Assembly (NCBI GenBank): GCA_012295275.1 | Contig: CM022665.1 | Coordinates: 17,584,410-17,648,409, forward strand | DNA length: 64,000 nt | Direction of reading: 5' to 3' | Source: Chrysomallon squamiferum | Lineage: Eukaryota; Mollusca; Gastropoda; Neomphalida; Peltospiridae | In this document: positions 35,760 to 48,372 of the stretch, piece after piece | How the letters are laid out: the number at the start of each line of letters is the position of its first letter | Numbering within the stretch: position 1 is the stretch's first letter | Translations under genes and position numbers: made by a program | Notes under the pieces: model-generated | What the model saw: the letters and a program-made list of their open reading frames with translations, nothing else | Databases searched by the model: none | Told to the model about the DNA's origin: nothing

Positions 35760-36438
35760 TTATTTAACAAATAGGCAAAATAAAAATGATAATTTGAAAA
35801 TCAGTGTAAGAAGCATCAGCAATGATTCCAAAATCAGTAACTAAAAAAATTAATCCTTTTCATTATGTCCTGTATATTAAAGCATAATTCTTTCACCATT
35901 ATTCTTTAAATCAGTTTCATTTTATATTGTTTTAGATTTTAATTTACAAAATTATTCTTTACATTTCAGTGATATTTCTGTTTCATTTTATGTTGCATTA
36001 GTTCTTAAATGATGGAGAACTGGTTTTGTTTTTAAATTAAGTAGAGTATTTTTAATATGTTTGTGTTTAAACTTAGCAAACATCTAATATTTTGGCCTCA
36101 TTTTTCATTTCAAATCATGAAAATAATATAGAGAATTAACATCTGTTCCAATGGGCCAATGTTTCTTGCTTATTAGAATCCATTCTAGGAATATTTTTGT
36201 AGTATGTAACTATAGCTATATTTCTTATTAACTGTCTTCACATTACAAATATATTAGGACTTCACTTACATTAAAGCCAAAAGAATATAGATATAGTGCC
36301 AAAGGGAAATGCAATATCTTTGTGTCCTTAATGGTGTATTGGATATGAAAAGATCAGAGGTTCCAAAATGTTACAAATTCACAAGCATGACTGGTTCAGA
36401 GATTTTAGCAGAATTCTGCATTACAAATAACATACTTA

Positions 36439-36483
<45 letters not shown>

Positions 36484-37139
36484 AATAATGAAATAAAATT
36501 AATAATTCAAAAAATAATAAGTATGTAAATAAAATAAAAGTGTTATAAGATAATAACAGTATCAAATTACAATACTTAAGACAAATCTTCAGACAAATCT
36601 TCAGTTGAATTTTATTATAAAAATAAGATTTCATGATTACAGAATTGTTGACTTATTTTGACTTATTTGTGAATTTTGTTTTTGTTGCCTGCATCCACTG
36701 TGTTCCGTTAGCCCCATTAGCCAATTTTAGGCTAAATTCTAATCATGGGAAAGTAAATAATTTATTTATATTTGCCTTAAAATGCTAAACTAGTAACTAC
36801 CTCAGATAAAATATATTTAAATTATATAGTTAGTCACAGTTCAGTTAAATTGAGTATGTTGCTATTAGTGACAACAGTTTAGAGTTGAAAAGAAAGAATA
36901 AATTTTAATTTCAGTTTATTTTATCTGTATTTTTTACCCACCAGTTGTTGTTATTTGATACTACAGCACACAAGAAATACAAACATACCAAAAAAACATG
37001 ACCTAAACATTAAAAACCAAAGACAAACATATGCACAAACATGCCAAAAACAAGTATACTCGAACAAAACACGTAGACCGTCAAAAACAAAGAATTGAAT
37101 TATATTTTTTTATGTTGAATAATTTTGTAAATAATTTCT

Positions 37140-37370
37140 GTGCAATATGCTATCTAGGGAAAAAAAAAAAAATGTTTGTCTGTTGTTCTGTCTGCTTTAA
37201 TAAAGAGAAGGAAATATGAATGTATCTTTTTTATGTTGAAAGGGAATCAGAGTATCTGTTTGATAGTGTTATCTGATACTGCTAAGGAATATGCTATCTA
37301 TGGGTAAAAAAAAAATGTTTGTCTGTTGTTTGTTACTGATTAAGAAGAGAGGGAAATCATGAGAATATCT
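37140..37370. repeat. Tandem duplication, ~135-bp unit
   Basis: ATATGCTATCTA..GGG(T)AAAAAAAA followed by ATGTTTGTCTGTTGTT occurs at about 37147 and 37289, and both copies end in a TTAA(T)AAGAGA and GAATATCTTTTT-like segment. Two diverged copies lie in tandem. Confidence 0.75.
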
Positions 37371-39109
37371 TTTTGATGCAGTCTTTTTATTCTTTTAGTA
37401 ATTTTCAAATAGATAACATGTAACTCTATTTTCACTGTTGTAGATGGGTAGTATCTGACTGGAAATCAAATCTTGTTTCTAGAACTGTTCCTTAATCATT
37501 TTCAAAATTGATTAGTGATAACTAAGTGATTCAGTATATATTAGAAACTAAAAATAGTTTCTGTATTTCTATACTGGGTCTTGTTCAATAATGTTGGAAA
37601 CTGAAAATATAAATACACCTGGAAGTAAACAACAAACTTCTTACCTATTATTTATTTGGACTCATAGAAAAATAAAAGGCTTCAACATTTGTTTTTTAAA
37701 TATGATTTTTTTTTTCTACATTTACATTCCCATCTTTATAATAGAATCAAAAAGCAGGAAATGGAAAATAGATCTCATTGTTTTCTGTGATGTTTGAGAA
37801 AAATATCAGTTGGTGGTTATCTTTTTCATTTTGATTTTTAAAGAAAAAAGGGTTTATGTAAAAAAAAAAAAAAAAAAAAAAGGAATTTAAGATCTTTTAA
37901 GAAATATATTTTATACATACGTAGGCTTTCATTCATAATCATTACTAATATCAAAGGTAATTTTTGGTTGTTCTTTGTTCTGTTACAGTGATTTTTCAAG
38001 TGATAATTTATAATTTAATAATTAATTTTTTTTTTGATAGATAAATTATTATAAGCTGTTGTAAATTTAAAAAATAAAGATCCAATTATCTGTGATTTTA
38101 TTTTTTTAAATTTAAAGTTTGTATTTGTTCAATTTTATATTTTCATCACTTAATATCAAAATATGTTTAAATACTTTGATATATATATTATTTAAATCCA
38201 TTTTTTTTATTGTATTCACATCTGTATGCATGTGTAATTTAACAGCATATTTTCAGTGCAGCTGATTTTTATTGTTTCTTTATATCATGATATAAAAATA
38301 TTTTATAGAGGTTTATTTATTTTATTCAGAAATTGTGATTAACAAACTCAATTCTGATTTGTGTAATCCATGAAATAAACATATTTACAGTATAACATCT
38401 TTTTATTTCCATTCAAATCTTCTCTTAATTTATAACATATTGACTAGCTTAATATTTAAAGGTCATTGCAATAATCTGTAATTAGTAACTATTAACAATT
38501 CCTTATTTATCACCATGCTATATTGGTAATATTATTGTATGGTTTTGAGTGAGTGTGTATGTGTGTGTGTGTTTCTATCTAATTCAGTGTCATTCTTTCT
38601 TCTCTATCTCTCTTTCATCTGTTTTTTTCATTTCCTCTCTCTCTCACAAAATATATATATACACACACACAAATATCTTCTTTGTGTATTGTTTATATTC
38701 TCTGCATACAGAATGAAATGAAAGAGTTTGTCATTTCTGTGTATGTTTATGCAAGTTAGAGAAAAAGTGACAGCCTGCAAGCCAACCAGCATCTCATGTT
38801 ATTAGTTGACTTAACTATTTTTAAATAATCTCAACAAGATCATTTTTATTTAAGTGATTAAAAAAATATGTAATTAGAAAACATTATAATAAATAATTAC
38901 AGGAGAGTGGAATCATTAAAAAGAAAATTTGAAATTTAGTGTGTTTGTATGTTTTATTGTACATAAGAATGTTAAGAATGAAAATGTTAAAAAACAGTGG
39001 CTAAGTGAAGAAAAAATATCAACCTTTTTCCATATTTTAAATAAAACAAAACAATTACTTCTTACATTAATTTAGACATAAAACTGAACAGCAGGCTAAC
39101 TTGTATAAG

Positions 39110-40012
39110 CTAATAATGAAATTTAAACATCCTAACACATGCTACAATTCTTGTATTAATTTAGATCCAAAAAAATACCCCGTCTTCAACCAACAAGAAA
39201 CAATTATAAATTAAAATTACAGTTCAGTGATCTAATGGTATAATTCTTATATCAGATAAAGCAAAATATACTTCCTTGATTTCTAATACAGTGTTACAAT
39301 TCTTAATTTAGATCCAATTAATATATTAAGGCCATACAATAACTTACATACGTTATCTTGAATCAGCAAATAATTAAAATAAATTTCTAATGCATTCACA
39401 CTATACAGTAATGTTTAAACCCTATATTGAATCAGCCAATAATTGTAATAAAATTGTTAACATTCACACTAGTCAATAATTCTTATACCAATCTTGAATT
39501 AAGAAATAATTATAATAGAATTCTAATACATTAACACCAAACAGTAACTTATATAACCTATCCTAATTCAGTAAATAATAGTAATAGAATATATTCACAC
39601 TATACAGTAATTCTTATACTGTACCTTGTATTAACAAAAATTAAAATTCTAGTACATTCTCACTTCACAGAAGTCATATATCCTATCTTAAATCAGTAAA
39701 TAATTGTAATAAAATTCTAATAAATTAACTCTATACAATAACCATTATACTGTGTTTGAAATAAAAAATAATTAAAATTCTAATACATTCATACTATACA
39801 TAAATTCTTATATCCTATCTTGAATCAGCCAATAAATGTAATAAAATTCTAATAAATTAACACTATAAAATAACTGTTATACCTTGTCTTGAATTAACGA
39901 ATAATTAAAATTCTAATCCATTCACACTATTCAGTTATTCTTATACCCTATCCTGAATCCGTATATAATTATAACAAATCCTAACTGATTCATATGCTAT
40001 AATTCCTCATGT
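39110..40012. repeat. Minisatellite array overlapping the 3' end of the JmjC-like gene
   Basis: About a dozen imperfect 60-70-base units of the form TTCTAATACATTCACACTAT, then ACAGTAATTCTTATA, then CCTATCTTGAATCAG and AATAATTATAATA. The last unit (about 39977-40012: ATCCTAAC, ATTCATATGCTAT, AATTCCTCATG) contains the final HEEL-stop codons of the minus-strand gene at 39997-40011. Confidence 0.85.
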
Positions 40013-40890
40013 TTGGATTTCTTTTTTTTATCTTTCTGCCTTTTTTCATGTTTCCCAGGCTTTTCCTTTTTCTCCTTTTTCTTTTTTATTTCCTCTTTTT
40101 CATCAACTTTTTTTCACTTCTTTTATTCCTGTTGTCTTGGCTTCTTGTACGTCTTCATCCATGATGATTTCCTCAACTACTGATACATCAATAACTTGAT
40201 AATTTTCTTCTGCTTCTGTGAACTCTGAACTTTCCTCCAAGTCTTCTTCTTTCTTTTCTAAATACATTAACAAATACAACCCTGGTGAATATTTTAATAT
40301 TAAATTACCAAACACCAAATAATACAAAATAATAATTAATTAATAAAATTAAATTAAATTAAATTAAAAATAAAAAATAAAATAAAAGAGAGAAGAAATC
40401 AAACACCAAAATGAATTTTTAATTTCAAAATTTCAAGCACAAAAAAAACTGATGTGATAATTAGGAGCAACTCATAAAAATATTTTTATTTGTTTTCAGA
40501 GACCAAAATATCAAATAACTTACAGTAAAAAAAAATGCCATTCAAAAATCAAATAAATGTAAATGGTATCTTTTAACAAAAGTTATAAAAATTGTAATTA
40601 TACAAACTAGGTTTAAGCTGTTCTTTTGCTTTTTCCCTTGCAGTCTTTGGAGTTGTATCTTTTTCTTCTGGTGCTTTGCCACCTGAATCAATAAAATGAA
40701 AATATATATTTTTACATATTAGTTACCATTTTGTATTGAGATTATTACAAAAGAAAACAGAATTAAAGTTATGTGGTGTTTTCAATAAATAAAATTAAGA
40801 TAATTATAAAATAAAGAACATTTAATTTCTTTTTTTATTATTATTAATTTATTATCTTCATCATTAATATTATTATCATTTTTATTCTTT

Positions 40891-40925
<35 letters not shown>

Positions 40926-41326
40926 TATTCATTATTGTTATTAATTTATCATCATGATCACCTAGGTTTTTCACTTTCTGCTGCATTTTTTTTTCCATGT
41001 CAGGCAGTTTTCCAGTCACTGAGAACTCCTCTATACTTTCCATGATGACATTTTCTATCACCTTCATATAGTCAGCTAACTGATTTGTAACTGCAGCCTC
41101 GGCATCCATTGTGCCAGCCTATAGTAGTTGAAAACAGTAATAAACAGTGTCAAATGCATAAATGCAAAATCCATAATAATTAAAATGATGATTCTGATAA
41201 TAACATTGATTACTATTATTCTACTTTTTGTTTTTGGTAAGGTTATAACTGTTATATCATTTTCATCATCATTTCTATTATTGCTATCATTATTATTATT
41301 GTTATTATTGTGTCTATTGCTATTAC

Positions 41327-41388
<62 letters not shown>

Positions 41389-42536
41389 GTGTTTTCTAAT
41401 ATATTTTCTTATTATAAATAAGGGCTCCTACAACATCAACCAACAAGAAGCCGAATGAAGTAAAAGAAAACAGCTATTCAAATTATACTGGGTTGGAATA
41501 AACGTTCATAGCATTTTTTATGAGAATTTCAAAGACAGTATTTGCCACATGTTTCAGTAAAAAGTGAAATGAAATCATGTTCTCAAAGGCCACACAATGA
41601 AAAATGCTATGAACTATTGTTCCAACTCGGTTATAATTTTCAGTTATTATATTTGACCACTATACTTTATCTTTTATTGATGTTTCTTTGGCTTCTTCTT
41701 GTTCGTCAGTGAGTATGTCTTGATAGGCAGTAAGAAGATCATCCAAGTCAAGATGTATGTGTGTTAGTTTCTGAAACAGTACATACAACTATAATAAATG
41801 AAAAAAAATATTAAGAAAAACATTTTCTAAAGCCAACTCTGCCCTTTCTAAAATTAACAATTAATTGATTATGTGCATCATTACAATAATATTAGAAGGA
41901 AACTACTGCCATTTCACTAACTGTTCTTGGCAATATTAAATATTTTATATTAGATGCACTTTCCCATAGGAACACATCTACCAAAGCCTTTGATAAAAAG
42001 GTGTAATAAGAAATACTCTTTTGGGAATAAAACTGTATAAATGTCTATATAAAGTCTGTACTGGCTATTTTACTGTGGGATTAAATGAAATTATTCAGAA
42101 ATTAAAAAACCAAAAACCAAAACAGTATTGTGATAACCCAGGATTATCAAAATCAGAATATGTGCAAATTATTTATGAAATGGTAAATCCAATAATAAAT
42201 TTCAATATGATATCTCTTTTAGGTATTTTAATCAATCACTTTTTTTTTTTTTAATTTTAAAAATTAAAAAAAGAAATTAAAAAGTTACAAGAAGAAGAAG
42301 GAAAGAAAAAAAAGACATTCATAATCAGTATAAGAATAACAAGTTTTCAAAGATTTAAATTTAAATAAGTAACAGCTGATGTTTATTTTTGGAGGATTCT
42401 GTTTCTTCTGTTGTTTCCTCTCCATATTTTTACCAGTAGTGGTTTGTTTGCATAACTAAATTATGTCTTAACTTAAACAGTATAAGACAGCATGATCAAA
42501 TTAAGTAAAGAAGTAAATTGTTTATTTTACTTCATT

Positions 42537-42580
<44 letters not shown>

Positions 42581-45500
42581 TTGAATATATTGTTGTTGTT
42601 TTGATTTTTTTAATCAACTCACCTCTGGTGTCATAAGTTCCAAATCAGCAACAGAAAATGTTTTATCAGAGTTGAGATCCAGAATCTCAAAAAGCTGGTC
42701 ATGACAATAAAATACATATCATTTTTTAAAAACACTTAACAACAGTGACTAGGCCCTGAAAAACATCTCACTCCAAACATAACAACAACAGCTAAATCAG
42801 TTAATATACATATGTTGTTATATTACTCAATATTATTCTTTCTTTTACAATTACAAAAAATATAACTTTTATTATTTTATTCAATTAACTGTATTATTAG
42901 AAGAAATTGTAATATTTGATGCAAATGAAACAACATATATTCATAATTACTAAAACAGATTTTAAAAATATAACTGATATAAGGCTTAATATAATTTATT
43001 TCTCATATATTATAATGATATATTTAGTTTAAATTATTACCTAGAATATATTCAATATTACCATAATGAATCATAAAAAAGTTTTTAAAGAAACTTTTAC
43101 ACACGAAACTATATTGTTGAAATGATTAATAAATAAATAAAATATAAATAAAACATTTTAAAAATAATAAAATTTTGAATTAAATAATATTACTTCAGCT
43201 GTGATTTCTGCATATTCATCTGTCCAGTTCACCATAGCTGACATCAATTTCTTGTCCTTTAATTAAGAAAAAATAAAAAAAAAATAATAATAATATTCAG
43301 CCAAGGTGACAAACCAACCTGTTAAAAAAGATAACCAAACCGATATACATTTCTAAAGTGATAATAATTTTAGGAAAATAGAAGATTTTACTAGCAATTA
43401 AGCCCTCAAAAAAAAAAAAAAAAAAAGTAATAATAAATAAATAAATACATAAATGTAAATGAATTATGTGTTTATGTCATATAGCAGTTACAAATGTGTT
43501 TTTTTTCCTCATACTGATTCATAATCCTGTTTTCATCATTTTTATAACTTTAAATACTTCAAATTCATCTGTATAATTAACTGCATGACCAATTATTATC
43601 ATAATTGCAATATGATAAGACTTGTAAAACCGGATTATAAGAAAAAGCCTCAAAACTAATGTAAGTAAGAATATGATGTAATGCCTGCATGAAAAATTAT
43701 TATTACTGGAAAAATGTATTTAAAATATAATAATTATGTAAAGATATGAAATGAAAACATATATAATGGAAAAAAAAATTATAGTGGAAATGTATGTATT
43801 GTAAACATTTATTCCTCTAGGTTGTTTTGATATCTACAAATGAAGATCTCTGTCAGTTCTAATTAATGAAATGTAACAAACTATTTTGAAACACCATGGA
43901 TATGCTTACCTTTTTCAGTTCAGCTTCAAAATGTTGGTATGTGAGATTTGGAGAAGAAATAAGATAGGAAGAAAAGTGCTGACTGTAAAAAAACAATCTC
44001 AATGAATAGATACCAACATCTAAATTATCAACACCAATCCACCATTACCCCTGATACCAGCACTGCTATTTTCATTATTTCACAAATAACAAAAATTAAA
44101 ATCTTTTCTAGACATGTTCAGTTCATTTTCACAATGCTGATATGCTAACTGGAGATGAAAGAAAATAATCTTGACAAAAAAACTGTATTTAATACACCAA
44201 TGATGCCTTTCATAACTAGCATCCCTTCATTTTCCTTGCAACCTTTTGATATCCAACAATAAAACCTATAACTTTTTTCTTTAATTTTTCTACATTAAAA
44301 GGATAACTTATCTAAATTTACATAGATTATATACTCTGGATAAGTATAAATGTTTTCAAATTTTTAAATCAAAAATAAATTAGCATTATTATCTTATTAT
44401 TTATTCATTAAGTTATCTTGTATATTTCTTTTTTCTTTTAATATGGTTATTTATTTTTATGTTACTGCTGTATACAGATTCTTTGTAATCATTAACAACA
44501 CATACCACACCATTATTGTAAGCACAACATCAAACACCAGTTACCATCACCAACAGTTATTTTATTCCACACACAAACAATGCTAAAACAAATTATCTTG
44601 TGATCTGGCAAATTATTATAATAATTTTAACAAAAAAAGGAATTAATATCATTACAAATTCTCTGGATCCATTTTCACATAACAATAATATAGTATCATT
44701 CCATAATTCTAGGTAAAATGTCTTTGCATGCCATAACAGTAAAGTACCAAAAGAATCATTGTAACAATCAATGTCATTACCACTTCAACATACTAAATAG
44801 AATTTTCAGACATTATTAACATATTACAAACAACCACATTCAAAGTCATGAAGTCTTTTTATTAATAAAACTAAATTAGAATAATCAAATGCTCAAGAAG
44901 AGTCATCAATGCCAAAAAGATGAATTTTTAAAAATTAAATCAAATGATTAACAAATATTAAAAAATAAGGTACTACTATGACATAAAAAATTAATTTTAG
45001 TATTTATAAAAATGAATGGCCTAGAGAAGAATGTATAATGGTTAAAGTATGAAGCCAAAATATATTCTATAAACTTGTAAATATTTTCTTATGACAGTCT
45101 CCAGAAAACAAAGAAAAAAGATATATCCTACAAAATGATTCCTGATGACAGTCTCCTGAAAAAAATAGAACTATCTCATTAAAGTATACAACATTTATTT
45201 AGACAGATTTCAAACAAACTTACACAGCAATGAGCATCTTGGGATCTGTGAGAGCTGTCTGATCAGGAAATGTGGCCATGTTGAGGGTGGGTGGTGATGT
45301 GTAATTAGCACATTCTGATGGCTTCACATTCTTTATCTTGTGTTGCCAAGTCAGATCCACAGCTTTGGTGCCAGTAACTGAGTTTTGTTGCCAATACCTA
45401 AAAACACACACATTTTTACAATACATTTACAAATAACAGATATAACACAATTTTATTTATGTTTGTAATATTACCCATTAAATTTCAAATTATTAAACAA

Positions 45501-45960
45501 AGAAAAATAAGTCTATTACCTACAACTCACCATTTTGTTGGAATAAAAATGCAGTCTCCAGAATTAACAGTAATTTTGTGGTATTCCACCTGACGCATAG
45601 AAGGAAATTTTTTGTAGTCAACCTTCTTAACATCTACTTCATGAAAATTATGAGGCATCTGAAACAGAAAAATGGTTAAAGCAACTGTATGTTAAAAAAA
45701 TTAATAGTTATTAACAGGATTAGTTAAAAGTAACCAAAACAAATAAAATCTATGGATAAATATCAATAGAAAGTTTGTTCAAAGAATAGAACTTTTTTTT
45801 AAAAGAAATAAAGATTGAGAAACTATATGGGGGGGGGAAATTAAATTTAAATTTAAACTGCATTCATTAAAGTTAGTTTTAATATTCATTTCACAAATAG
45901 CAATTAAAATTGTTTAAAAATTTCATAACAATTCCTTTGATAAATATATTAAACATTAAA

Positions 45961-46000
<40 letters not shown>

Positions 46001-47685
46001 GTATGCATAAACATATGTATATATGTGTGTATGTGTATCTATACATAAGTGTACATGTGTGTGTTTGGCTAATTCAGATTATATAAAGTTTTTAAACAAA
46101 ATGTACTACATTATTTCAACTCCTAACAATATTCTGCAGTTAATTCTTACCACATCACCAAATTCAATGTTGTTTACAAGCACTAAATCCTGTTTTCCAG
46201 CAAACACACATCGAATTGTATCAACATTTCTTCGAGTAACAGGTGATGAAAAATCAAATCCATAGACATTCAGAGACTTCGGTTTAAAGAAAAAAAAAAT
46301 TAAGTTTCTAAAATCTTTTTTTGTTTCAATAATTGTTTTAATAAAAAAAAAATTATAAATCTATTTCAGTTATGAACAATTATTTTTAAATTACCTATGA
46401 ATAGTAATAGTAATAGTAGTTGTACTAATTGTAATAATAATTTTTTTTTTAAGTATTACTTTCTTACAATTATTAACTTTAAATATATCTATTAAAAAAA
46501 AATTAAATTTTAAAATATTTTTAAAAATATTTTAAAATCATTATTCAAAAAGCATATCATGTACAAATAATTATTAGATACTCTGCCACTATTATTGATT
46601 CCTTTTATCTTTTAAAAATATTAATTACTCTAAAATACAAATAGCTAAACAACAAAATAAAAGAGGACAATTTTTTATATCAATAACAATTTTCTAGATA
46701 TATCAGATTAGTGGATTAAATATTCTATCTTTCTGATTTATACTTACATTTGTAGAAAAACTTTTAATCACTGGATCACATAGTAATGATGATGGTATTG
46801 GCACATCTTCACTAGTTAAAGTCAAACAATATTTTTATGCCATAATTTTTGCATAATAAAATATATACATTGATTAGAATATATGTTATCCCATAAATGA
46901 CTATTTTCACTTTGTATATGGCTTTAAAAATAAAAAAACTGGAATTCCTAGCATTGAAATCTGAGTATGTCTGAAATGAATCTGCACTAATGTTTTCAAA
47001 ATAGTAGATAATCAAATTAATTAAAATACCAAATTATTAACAATAATGCCAGAAACTTGTTTTGGGGGGTTTTTTTTGCTCCAAAATTACAATACACATA
47101 CCATATCTCCATTAGTCATTACAAGTATGCATTAATTATAATCTAATATGGATGTTTGTGTGTGTGTATAAAATAAAATAACTGTCAGCTATAACTAACA
47201 TACAAACCTAAGAAAAGCTGGAACTTCCTTGTCATAAACTAATTTCTTGTTTTTATAATCCCTGATAAATTTCATAAATGTAATGTTCTGAGATTCTTCA
47301 GCTGAAAACCACTGTGTATGTGCTTGAGGGAGGTTCAGGAAATAACTGTCACTAGCCCATTTCTTTAATGCTGTTGATCCATTCATACAACCTCGCATTA
47401 CCAGAGGTATGTAAGGTGCTACATATTCACTGAAAAAAACTGTTGGTTTTGGAAAACGTTTATATATGTCCACATTATGGATCTTGCCTACAGACCCAAA
47501 TGATTCTAAATGTCCTGGCCATTTTACAGGGTCATCATTCAAGCTAATTCCATTTGGTGGCCAAACATCCTCTTCAAGGGTTTCTAAATCTGGAAGATCT
47601 TCATCATTAACATCATTCTCAATTTCAGATGATTTCTAAAATTATTAATAATAGTACTAATAAAAATTCTACATAATTCCATAAA

Positions 47686-47722
<37 letters not shown>

Positions 47723-48155
47723 GGAAATTTTATAATAATTGTTGATAGTTTATCCAATTTATATACTATCATAACTATGTTGTGTTTATTATACATTCAG
47801 TGATTCAACTATGAATTTCCCTATAGTTCGATTGTTGTAACTTTTACATGATTGAACAATCACTATACCTAATTTTATATTTATTTATTTTTCAAATTAC
47901 TGTTATGATTTATAAATTTTGGGCTGGACAAAGTTTTAAAAATCTCATTTCTTTTTTAAATATCACGTGGATGTTGATTCGGTATGGTTTCTGAAAATGA
48001 CTTACGTCGTCTGCTACTTTGCTCTTTTTAATTTGCTTAGTGTCTTCACCCGATGCCTTTTTGAAATGAACAGATATTCCCATCCAAAATATAATTATGA
48101 AAAGTAATAAATATTTTAAAATGGACATGATTAAATGGTAAACAGCAAACCACAA
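39997..48155 (-). CDS. ER-lumenal JmjC/cupin-like pseudo-dioxygenase with EF-hand
   Basis: Thirteen exons, 5' to 3': 48155-48006, 47635-47208, 46811-46748, 46276-46151, 45658-45531, 45397-45224, 43982-43910, 43256-43194, 42694-42623, 41770-41666, 41118-40962, 40682-40608 and 40257-39997. Every junction keeps phase. The start at 48128 (MSILKYLLLFIIIFWMGIS) gives a clean signal peptide; 48155 adds nine residues. A cupin_8/JmjC-type core follows: DVWPPN, VMRGCMNGS, DYKNKKLVYDKEVPAFL, then VFAGKQDLVLV and GDCIFIPTKWYWQQNSV. JmjC oxygenases need HxD and a distal His. Here those positions align to TRR and to W/Q in WYWQQ, so iron binding is probably lost. An EF-hand loop (DLNSDKTFSVAD) follows at ~399-410, then acidic and Lys-rich segments. 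The literal frame stops at TGA (40103), giving 580 residues. One A fewer in the A7 run (40110-40116) continues to a 615-residue protein ending KHEEL at 39997, which fits the ER-retention pattern [KRHQSA][DENQ]EL. Confidence 0.75.
41327..41389. repeat. (TTA)n microsatellite
   Basis: About 20 TTA units in intron 10 of the JmjC-like gene. The poly-Leu open frame on the plus strand is a translation of this repeat. Confidence 0.95.
41484..41636. mobile_element. mariner-type MITE
   Basis: The left end reads TACTGGGTTGGAATAAACGT followed by TCATAGCATTTTT. The right end, reverse-complemented, reads TAACCGAGTTGGAACAATAG followed by TTCATAGCATTTTT. The inverted repeats are ~30 bases flanked by TA, and the whole is ~150 bp. 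The GGGTTG and TTCATAGCATTTTT elements resemble mariner termini. It sits in intron 10 of the JmjC-like gene, about 30 bases from the exon 10 donor. Confidence 0.8.
42536..42583. repeat. (TTTA)n microsatellite
   Basis: About eleven TTTA units in intron 9 of the JmjC-like gene. Confidence 0.95.
45962..46001. repeat. (CA)n microsatellite
   Basis: About 19 CA dinucleotides in intron 4 of the JmjC-like gene. Confidence 0.95.
47684..47722. repeat. (TTA)n microsatellite
   Basis: About 13 TTA units in intron 1 of the JmjC-like gene. The poly-Asn frame on the minus strand is spurious. Confidence 0.95.
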
Positions 48156-48340
48156 ACTGGCAATTCGTGAGAAAGGAACAGGTGTCAGTTTTAAATAGAT
48201 AGGAGCAAGCCATTGTTGATAAATAAATTCACATACAACTGGTGTCCACTTCTCTGTTTATGCATTTCCATTCAATGCACAAAAACGACGCCAAACCAGT
48301 CGATTTAGATTTAATAATAATAATAATAATAATAATAATT

Positions 48341-48372
<32 letters not shown>

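Larger units (their letters stand above)
33426..39110. other. Gene-poor 3' flank of the multi-SPRY gene
   Basis: No coding exon could be supported here on either strand. The first part is probably 3' UTR; AATAAA-like signals are frequent (for example near 34547) but uninformative in such AT-rich DNA. Contents: the interspersed repeat at 33515-33895, ~55-bp tandem units at 35333-35520, an AT run at 35728-35755, a long poly-A at 36442-36481, and a tandem duplication at 37140-37370. Confidence 0.6.

Noticed and set aside
41128-41421. Poly-Leu 'membrane protein' frame on the plus strand
   Set aside because: It comes from the (TTA)n microsatellite inside an intron of the JmjC-like gene.
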